From assembly GCA_003130845.1 (NCBI GenBank), contig QEXW01000022.1, forward strand, positions 22,313-86,312: a stretch of 64,000 nt of DNA. The letters run 5' to 3'. Below the pieces are notes generated by a model, which did not search any database, was not told where the DNA came from, and saw only the letters and a program-made list of their open reading frames with translations. A program made the translations under genes and the position numbers. This stretch comes from Anaerolineae bacterium (GTDB lineage Bacteria; Chloroflexota; Anaerolineae; Anaerolineales; Villigracilaceae). Numbering within the stretch: the stretch's first letter is position 1; each line of letters begins with the position of its first letter. Positions 58,432 through 64,000 of this stretch are shown here, one piece after another.

Positions 58432-60102
58432 ATGATTAAAAAACTGCGCTGGCAACTCCTGGTCGTAACACTCACTTTGTTAGCCGTGGGTGCCCTGTTG
58501 CTCACGGAAGACCCACAAGAACCGGTCTTTTCGCCCCAACCGGCCGAAGGCGGCATCTATACCGAGGCGCTGATTGGCTCCCTCGGTCGGTTAAACCCTC
58601 TGCTCGACCAGAACAACCCCGCCGATCGAGACATTAACCGCCTGCTGTTTAGCAGCCTGGTCAAGTTTGATGCACGCGGCTTACCCGTGCCAGACCTCGC
58701 CGAATCATGGGGCATCTCACTCGATGGCACCATCTACAACTTCTCCCTGCGTCCGAACGCTGTGTGGCACGATGGGCAACCGGTGACCACAGCCGACATC
58801 CTGTTCACCATTGAACTCATCAAAGCCGATTCGTCCTTCTTCCCCGCCGATGTGCGCGAAATGTGGCGACAGGTGCAAATTAAAGAACTGCCCGATAACA
58901 AACTGCAATTCATCCTGCCAGAACCCTTTGCACCGTTTCTAGATTATCTAACCTTCGGGGTACTGCCACGTCATCTATTAGAAGGCACACCGGCAGAGCA
59001 ACTCCCCGCTGCAGCCTTTAACCTGGCGCCCATCGGAAGTGGGCCTTACCGCTTCGAGCGGTTAATTGTGGAAAACGGACGGGCGGCAGGCGTAGAACTA
59101 CGCGCCTTTGACCGCTACTATGGGCGCAAGGCCTACATGGAACAAGTCATCTTTCGCTACTACCCCGATGCAGCAGCCGCACTGACAGCCTACCGTGATG
59201 GGCAAGTACTTGCCATTAGCGAACTGACGCCCGATGTTCTCCCACAAGCACTGACCGAACCCACCCTTAACGTCTATTCAGGGCGCCTGCCTGAATTAAG
59301 CCTGGTCTTGTTCAACTTAAACAACCCCGAAGTACCATTTTTACAAGACGCCAAACTGCGCCGCGCCTTGTTGATGGGGTTAAACCGCCAACAAATTGTA
59401 GATAAACTCCTGGCAGGACAAGCCATTCTGGCCAATGGACCAATTTTCCCCGGCACCTGGGCGTATCATGATGGATTAGAACCCGTCGTCTACGACCCCG
59501 AAGGCGCGATTACCCTGTTGAAAAACAACAAATACACCTTGCCTGCCGAGGGGGGCGAGGTGCGCACCGACCCCAACGGCACGCCGCTGCGCTTTACCTT
59601 ACTTCACCCCGATGACGCCCTGCGCACAGCCATCGCACAGGTCATTCAACAAAACTGGGCGCGGATTGGCGTGCAAGTAGAGCTGCAAGCCCTGCCTTAC
59701 GATGCGTTAGTTAATGAGCGCTTAGCCCCGCGTAACTATCAGGCGGCTCTGATAGATTTGAATCTTTCCCGCACTCCTGACCCCGACCCTTACCCCTTTT
59801 GGCATCAGTCCGAAATCACCGGCGGACAAAATTATAGCCAGTGGAACAACCGAGCCGCAAGCGAATTCCTAGAACAAGCACGCATCACACCAGATTACAC
59901 CGTGCGGGAACGGCTCTACCGCAACTTCCAGGTCATTTTTGCCCGTGAACTGCCCGCCTTACCGCTCTTTTACCCGGTCTACTCCTTTGGCGCGGCGCAA
60001 CAAGTGTTGGGCGTGCAGGTGCCGCCCCTCTTCGATACCAGCGACCGCTTCCAAACCTTGCCAGATTGGTATCTCGTCACCCGCCGGACGCTAGAAAAAT
60101 GA
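58432..60102 (+). CDS. Peptide-type ABC transporter substrate-binding protein (family 5), membrane-anchored
   Basis: The 556-residue protein matches SBP_bac_5 (oligopeptide/dipeptide/nickel type) with IGSLGRLNPLL at the start, LFSSLVKFD, HDGQPVTTADILFTIELI, GSGPYRFERL and WHQSEITGGQNYSQWNN. The N-terminal hydrophobic segment (9-26, LLVVTLTLLAVGALLL) has no lipobox Cys, so it is anchored by that helix. There are no permease or ATPase genes nearby. There is no Shine-Dalgarno, and the ATG sits right after a hairpin with a T run. Confidence 0.88.
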   Translation: MIKKLRWQLLVVTLTLLAVGALLLTEDPQEPVFSPQPAEGGIYTEALIGSLGRLNPLLDQNNPADRDINRLLFSSLVKFDARGLPVPDLAESWGISLDGTIYNFSLRPNAVWHDGQPVTTADILFTIELIKADSSFFPADVREMWRQVQIKELPDNKLQFILPEPFAPFLDYLTFGVLPRHLLEGTPAEQLPAAAFNLAPIGSGPYRFERLIVENGRAAGVELRAFDRYYGRKAYMEQVIFRYYPDAAAALTAYRDGQVLAISELTPDVLPQALTEPTLNVYSGRLPELSLVLFNLNNPEVPFLQDAKLRRALLMGLNRQQIVDKLLAGQAILANGPIFPGTWAYHDGLEPVVYDPEGAITLLKNNKYTLPAEGGEVRTDPNGTPLRFTLLHPDDALRTAIAQVIQQNWARIGVQVELQALPYDALVNERLAPRNYQAALIDLNLSRTPDPDPYPFWHQSEITGGQNYSQWNNRAASEFLEQARITPDYTVRERLYRNFQVIFARELPALPLFYPVYSFGAAQQVLGVQVPPLFDTSDRFQTLPDWYLVTRRTLEK

Positions 60103-60596
60103 GCAACGATGACCAGAAATTTCTCGAAGAAGCGTTGCCGCAATTACAAGAATATCTGCTGTCTGGCGAGCTATACTGGTCACTCGGCGGCAGCCTGCCT
60201 CGCCTTACCCCCGGCAACTTGCTGCTGGCCATCAAACGGCTAGAGGCGCACAATCCGGCGGCGGCTTGGCGATGGCAAGGCAAACTGGAAGCAATCCAAA
60301 CCAAGTGGCAAAATGCCTGGGAGAAGAAAGCCGCACGCGAAACAACCAGCCGATTACGACTATGGGCACAATTCCTAGAAGAACAAGTCAAAGACCAACC
60401 GGCCAGCCGTGCCCATTACGCCACCTCGGTTCGCGAACGAGTGATTTTGCAATTGCTGCAACCCAACGCACCACAACTGGCCGAACTCGATGCGCGGCTT
60501 CGGTCACATTTCCGTGCAGGCGAATTTGTCTGGGATGCACTCTATCAAAGCGTTTTTCCTGAGAGTACGTTTTGGTTTTTATATGGCAGCCTGTAG
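60099..60596 (+). CDS. Hypothetical helical protein coupled to the binding-protein gene
   Basis: The 165-residue protein is mostly helical and charged (MSNDDQKFLEEALPQLQEYL, EKKAARETTSRLRLWAQFLEEQ, RVILQLLQPNAPQLAELDARL), with no membrane segment or signal. No family is recognised. Its ATG overlaps the previous stop (ATGA), so translation is coupled to the binding protein. A regulatory or adaptor role is a guess. Confidence 0.7.
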   Translation: MSNDDQKFLEEALPQLQEYLLSGELYWSLGGSLPRLTPGNLLLAIKRLEAHNPAAAWRWQGKLEAIQTKWQNAWEKKAARETTSRLRLWAQFLEEQVKDQPASRAHYATSVRERVILQLLQPNAPQLAELDARLRSHFRAGEFVWDALYQSVFPESTFWFLYGSL

Positions 60597-60640
60597 CCTA
60601 GGCTATCTTCGCTAGGCGTATCATCAAAAAGGAGCAAGAT

Positions 60641-62020
60641 ATGACCCATTCCAAACAGGCGGCGCGTGAATTCGCCCGTCAGAATCGTGAACAATTTCTC
60701 ACACAACTTAAAGAATTTGTCTCCATCCCATCCGTCTCAACCGACCCCGATTGCAAACCCGACATGAGCCGCGCCGCCGCATGGGTGGCTGCCCAACTGA
60801 AAACACTGGGCATAGAAAAGGTGGATATTCTACCGACCACCGGTCATCCGATAGTGTATGGGGAATGGTTGGGCGCGCCAGGCAAGCCGACCGTGCTGGT
60901 CTACGGACACTATGACGTTCAACCCGCCGATCCGCTCGAGCTATGGCATAGCGCTCCCTTCTCCCCAGAAGTGCGCGGCGAGAACCTCTATGGGCGCGGT
61001 GCATCGGACATGAAAGGCCAGGTGATGGCCGTTTTGAACGCACTCCGCGCAGTCAAAGAGACGAGCGGCAGTTTCCCGGTTAATCTCAAGTTCCTCATCG
61101 AAGGCGAAGAGGAGATTGGCTCGCCTTCTCTGCCCAAATTCCTTGAACAATATCGCAACCAACTCCAGGCAGATTTCTGTCTCAACCCCGATTCCGGCAT
61201 GATTGGTGCGGAACACCCCACCATTACATACGGCCTACGCGGCATCATGACGTTTGAACTGCGCATCAGCGGCCCCAAGAGCGACCTACATTCCGGCATC
61301 TACGGCGGCGTAGTACACAATCCGGCGGTCGCGCTGGCAGAATTAATTGCCGGTATGCACGATGCCAACGGGCGCGTCACCCTGCCTGGCTTTTATGATG
61401 ATGTCGTTCCCATTAGCGAAGCGGAACATGCCGATTTTGCCCGCTTGCCGCTCGACGAAGCCTATTACCTGGCACAAACGGGTGTGCCGGCTTTGTGGGG
61501 CGAACCGGAATACCTGCCCGATGAGCGCGTGGGCGCTCGGCCAACGCTGGAAGTCAACGGCTTGCTCTCCGGTTTCACCGGCACAGGGTTCAAAACCGTT
61601 CTGCCAGCCCAAGCCATGGCAAAACTCTCCTGCCGGCTGGTGCCAAACCAGAACCCAGCCAAAATTGCCGCCGGCTTGCGGCAATACCTCGAACAACATG
61701 CACCCCCAACCATCCGTTGGGAATTGCAAGCGTTTGGCGGCTCTCCGGCCTCCATTTCGGACGTCAATCAACCAGGCGTCAAGGCGCTCAGCCAAGCCTT
61801 AGAAGCCGTGTGGGGCACGCGTCCCTTCTTCAAACGAGAGGGCGGTTCGGTGCCGGTTGTGGCGCAAATGCAGTCTCTGTTGGGCATCGAGTCGGTTATC
61901 ACCGGCTTCGGCCTGCCCGATGATAACCTGCATGCCCCCAATGAAAAATTACACTTGCCCACCTGGTATCGAGGCATCGAGGCGATGGTGGAGTTCCTCT
62001 TCAATATTGGGCATTCCTAA
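60641..62020 (+). CDS. M20 family dipeptidase
   Basis: The 459-residue zinc peptidase has GHYDVQPADPLELW (His/Asp ligands), YGRGASDMKGQVMA, IEGEEEIGSPSL (catalytic Glu) and NPDSGMIGAEHP, all of the M20 CNDP/PepV-like group. It hydrolyses dipeptides or N-acyl amino acids in the cytoplasm. The start has AAGGAG. It follows the peptide-binding protein, suggesting peptide use, and the gene spacing allows one transcript. Confidence 0.94.
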   Translation: MTHSKQAAREFARQNREQFLTQLKEFVSIPSVSTDPDCKPDMSRAAAWVAAQLKTLGIEKVDILPTTGHPIVYGEWLGAPGKPTVLVYGHYDVQPADPLELWHSAPFSPEVRGENLYGRGASDMKGQVMAVLNALRAVKETSGSFPVNLKFLIEGEEEIGSPSLPKFLEQYRNQLQADFCLNPDSGMIGAEHPTITYGLRGIMTFELRISGPKSDLHSGIYGGVVHNPAVALAELIAGMHDANGRVTLPGFYDDVVPISEAEHADFARLPLDEAYYLAQTGVPALWGEPEYLPDERVGARPTLEVNGLLSGFTGTGFKTVLPAQAMAKLSCRLVPNQNPAKIAAGLRQYLEQHAPPTIRWELQAFGGSPASISDVNQPGVKALSQALEAVWGTRPFFKREGGSVPVVAQMQSLLGIESVITGFGLPDDNLHAPNEKLHLPTWYRGIEAMVEFLFNIGHS

Positions 62021-62035
62021 CAGACAGGCGAACGC

Positions 62036-62935
62036 ATGGAAGATAGAATAATCACCTACGGCGGACAAGCCGTCATTGAAGGCGTGCTGATGCGCGGGCA
62101 AAAAGCGCTGGCCCTGGCGATGCGCGCCCCCAATGGCGAGATTGTGGTGCATACCGAGCCGCTCTCCGGTTTGTACCAATCCGTCATCGCCAAAATCCCC
62201 TTTCTGCGGGGGGTGATTCTGCTCTCCGACGCACTCGCCTTGGGCATGAAAGCCTTAACCCGCTCGGCCAACCTGCAAAGCGGCGAAGAGGAGAAAATTG
62301 AAGGCCCGGCGCTTTACCTGACGATTGCCATTTCGCTCGTCTTTGGCATTGCCTTATTCTTCTTGGCGCCCTACGGAATTGGGAAACTGATAGATTGGCT
62401 GGCTGCCCTGCTCGGCTGGAGCACAGGGGATAATGTATGGGTCATTGCAATCACCGAGGGCCTGGCGCGCTTGATTCTGGCCATTGGCTACATCTGGGCG
62501 ATTGGCAAAATGCCGGAAATTGCGCGCGTTTTTCAATATCATGGCGCAGAACACAAAACCATCAATGCCTTCGAGGCCGGCGCAGCGCTCACTCCTGAAA
62601 GCGTGGCCCAATTTCCGCTCGAACATCCGCGCTGTGGTACATCATTTCTGCTCACCCTGCTCATCCTCTCCATTTTTGCCTTTAGCCTGTTGCACCCGCT
62701 GCCTTGGGTTTGGCAGGTGGTAGGGCGAATTTTGCTCATCCCCATCCTGGCTGGCATCGCGGTGGAATACATTCGCTGGACAGCTAACCATCTCCATTCC
62801 CCCCTAGTACGCGCCCTGGTCCGGCCAAATTTTGCTCTGCAACGCCTGACAACCCGTGAACCAGATACTTCCATGCTAGAAGTCGCCATTTGTGCCTTTC
62901 AGGAAATGCGCAAAGCCGAGCAAACCATTTGCTAA
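62036..62935 (+). CDS. DUF1385 membrane protein
   Basis: The 299-residue protein has the family start YGGQAVIEGVLMRGQKALALAMR, then PLSGLYQSVIAKIPFLRGVI, at least four membrane segments (about 102-122, 146-166, 205-240), and FQYHGAEHKTINAFEAG and HPRCGTSFLL in the C-terminal half. DUF1385 proteins are linked by genome context in Firmicutes to prfA/rpmE-like genes. The function is unknown. It is followed by a terminator. Confidence 0.92.
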   Translation: MEDRIITYGGQAVIEGVLMRGQKALALAMRAPNGEIVVHTEPLSGLYQSVIAKIPFLRGVILLSDALALGMKALTRSANLQSGEEEKIEGPALYLTIAISLVFGIALFFLAPYGIGKLIDWLAALLGWSTGDNVWVIAITEGLARLILAIGYIWAIGKMPEIARVFQYHGAEHKTINAFEAGAALTPESVAQFPLEHPRCGTSFLLTLLILSIFAFSLLHPLPWVWQVVGRILLIPILAGIAVEYIRWTANHLHSPLVRALVRPNFALQRLTTREPDTSMLEVAICAFQEMRKAEQTIC

Positions 62936-62945
62936 GTTCTCAAAC

Positions 62946-62985
62946 GGCCCGTAGGTGTCTTCAGCCTGCGGACCATTTCTTTTTT
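62946..62985 (+). terminator. Terminator of the DUF1385 gene
   Basis: GGCCCGTAGG (62946-62955) pairs with CCTGCGGACC (62965-62974), with one mismatch and one G-U, then ATTTCTTTTTT. Confidence 0.75.
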
Positions 62986-63023
62986 GGAAAGGAACTTTTT
63001 TAAAGGGGTACATGTCTTAACGA

Positions 63024-63029
63024 TATAAT
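63024..63029 (+). promoter_or_regulatory. -10 box of the Ig-like lipoprotein gene
   Basis: TATAAT is 21 bases before the ATG at 63051, with AGGAGGAG between. There is no clear -35 hexamer. Confidence 0.5.
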
Positions 63030-63050
63030 TCCCAAAACTTAGGAGGAGAT

Positions 63051-64000
63051 ATGAGAGCGAGGTTCCGATTCCCATTTTTAATACCCATTTTGTTTCTCTT
63101 AGTGGCATGTGTCTCTGCCCCAACCCCAACGACTGCAACGCCGCTCCCCAGCCCCACCGCACAGACTCTACCACCCGCCGTCGTCGAAACGTCGCCCCCC
63201 ATCGGCAGCCAAATCGGCCTCACGACCCCCATTACAATTTACTTTAGCGAAGCGATGGAACGCGCTTCTGTCGAAACATCAATACGCTCTCCCGATGTAG
63301 AGCGTTTTCTATTTATCTGGCTGAATGATGCCACACTCCAAATCACCCCTGTTCAACCTTTCCCAATCGATAAAGAGATTCAGATTACGCTAGGAACAAG
63401 CGTTAAAACCGCGCGAGGGTTAAATTTACCCCAAGAAGTGACGCTCTCGTATCGCACCCCTGGCTTGCTGACCGTCACACAAGTTTTACCGGCCCCGCAA
63501 GCCGATGCCATCAGCCCCGATTCGGCCATCGTAGCAGCCTTCAATCAACCCGTTGTTCCGTTAGGAGCGGAGGCAGCCTCCCTGCCGGTCGGCTTCACCC
63601 TTGAACCGGCAGTCAATGGACGCGGAGAATGGCTCAACACCAGCACGTATATCTTCTATCCCGACCCTGCATTAGCCGGCGGAATCGAGTACACCGTGCG
63701 CATTAACAACACACTCAAAAGCACTGCCGGCACGCCGCTCGATGCAAAGTCTCCCAACCAAGCTTGGGCGTTCCGGACCGCGCTACCTGAAGTGCTAGAA
63801 ATCTCACCTGCTACGCGTACGCTCTTGCCTATCGATGGGAAAATCCAAATCACCTTCAACCAGCCGATGGACAAAGCCAGCGTGGAAGCCGCCTTTCGGC
63901 TTCAGGATGCGCAAGCCAAATTGGTGACCGGCAATTTCGAATGGAATGAGCGCGGCACAGTCGTCACCTTCGTTCCCCAACAACAGCTCGCACGCGATAC
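63051..64000 (+). CDS. Lipoprotein with Ig-like (Big_5) domains, N-terminal part (runs off the window)
   Basis: The 316 visible residues have a signal peptide ending in a lipobox (FLLVAC, Cys ~19), a Thr/Pro-rich spacer, and at least three Big_5-type Ig-like repeats. Each repeat opens with I-x-I-x-F-x-x-x-M-D/E type strands (TPITIYFSEAMERASVE; GKIQITFNQPMDKASVE) and ends near FxP. In Chloroflexota such N-termini often precede an alpha-2-macroglobulin-like body, but the rest is not visible, so that is a guess. The start has AGGAGG. Confidence 0.8.
   Translation, partial: MRARFRFPFLIPILFLLVACVSAPTPTTATPLPSPTAQTLPPAVVETSPPIGSQIGLTTPITIYFSEAMERASVETSIRSPDVERFLFIWLNDATLQITPVQPFPIDKEIQITLGTSVKTARGLNLPQEVTLSYRTPGLLTVTQVLPAPQADAISPDSAIVAAFNQPVVPLGAEAASLPVGFTLEPAVNGRGEWLNTSTYIFYPDPALAGGIEYTVRINNTLKSTAGTPLDAKSPNQAWAFRTALPEVLEISPATRTLLPIDGKIQITFNQPMDKASVEAAFRLQDAQAKLVTGNFEWNERGTVVTFVPQQQLARD

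Noticed and set aside
1..64000. CRISPR arrays, insertion sequences, phage genes, tRNA or rRNA genes
   Set aside because: No regularly spaced repeats, transposase motifs, integrases, cloverleaf-like runs or rRNA blocks were seen in the gaps, which are all short.

Overview
The window reads as an ordinary, gene-dense chromosomal segment of a Chloroflexota bacterium, most likely class Anaerolineae. That assignment is an inference. It rests on the gene set (DUF1385, DUF1015, DUF1786, an FhaA/FhaB pair beside a SEDS gene, oligoendopeptidase F, HflX), on Thr/Pro-rich linkers in many surface proteins, and on moderate GC. I see no rRNA or tRNA genes, phage, insertion sequences or CRISPR arrays. No gene-free stretch exceeds about 290 bases.

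Layout. 1-5.8 kb: the start of an acyl-CoA dehydrogenase gene with a TetR-type operator, an OmpR-like regulator lacking the phospho-acceptor Asp, RicT, a PIG-L deacetylase, an M20 amidohydrolase, a surface lipoprotein and a membrane-anchored helix-hairpin-helix protein. 5.8-15.7 kb: a YbaK-type protein faces a nine-gene minus-strand operon joining a TPP-dependent 2-oxoacid dehydrogenase (E1 alpha, E1 beta, E2) to a complete galactitol-type PTS (IIA, IIB, IIC, HPr, enzyme I). The SorC/DeoR-type regulator lies just upstream. Two look-alike inverted repeats, one before each transcription unit, are probable operators. 15.8-29.7 kb: Rel, a GDPD-like protein, an HDAC-like deacetylase, a serine carboxypeptidase, a low-GC SLATT-like two-TM protein, and the run hflX - small membrane protein - pepF - C-type-lectin lipoprotein - histidine kinase, followed by a second kinase and an M28 peptidase.

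29.8-46 kb: a DUF1786/CrtC-like gene pair, a multi-PAS kinase, a C39-like protein, an XRE-cupin regulator, a repeat-rich membrane protein, MurJ, an atypical SDR, YlxP, FolC, Lon, an epimerase and a DUF1015 protein. 46-50.6 kb: divergent serA and serC (serine synthesis), a DMT transporter, superoxide dismutase and a ferredoxin. 50.6-56 kb: FhaA - FhaB - MTA phosphorylase - a SEDS protein fused to a penicillin-binding domain that has lost its SxxK and KTG motifs. 56-64 kb: an SH3 surface protein sharing a symmetric -10 element with a zinc-ribbon gene, a geranylgeranyl-reductase-like flavoprotein, SecG, a peptide-type binding protein, a coupled unknown gene, an M20 dipeptidase, DUF1385 and the start of an Ig-like lipoprotein.

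Functional themes are PEP-driven carbon uptake tied to 2-oxoacid oxidation, peptide and amino-acid salvage (many peptidases), cell-wall assembly (SEDS/PBP fusion, MurJ, FHA proteins) and surface display. The points most worth following are the SEDS/pseudo-transpeptidase fusion, the PTS-dehydrogenase operon with its paired operators, the lectin lipoprotein coupled to a kinase, and recurrent leaderless promoters with a -10 box 6-8 bases before the start codon.
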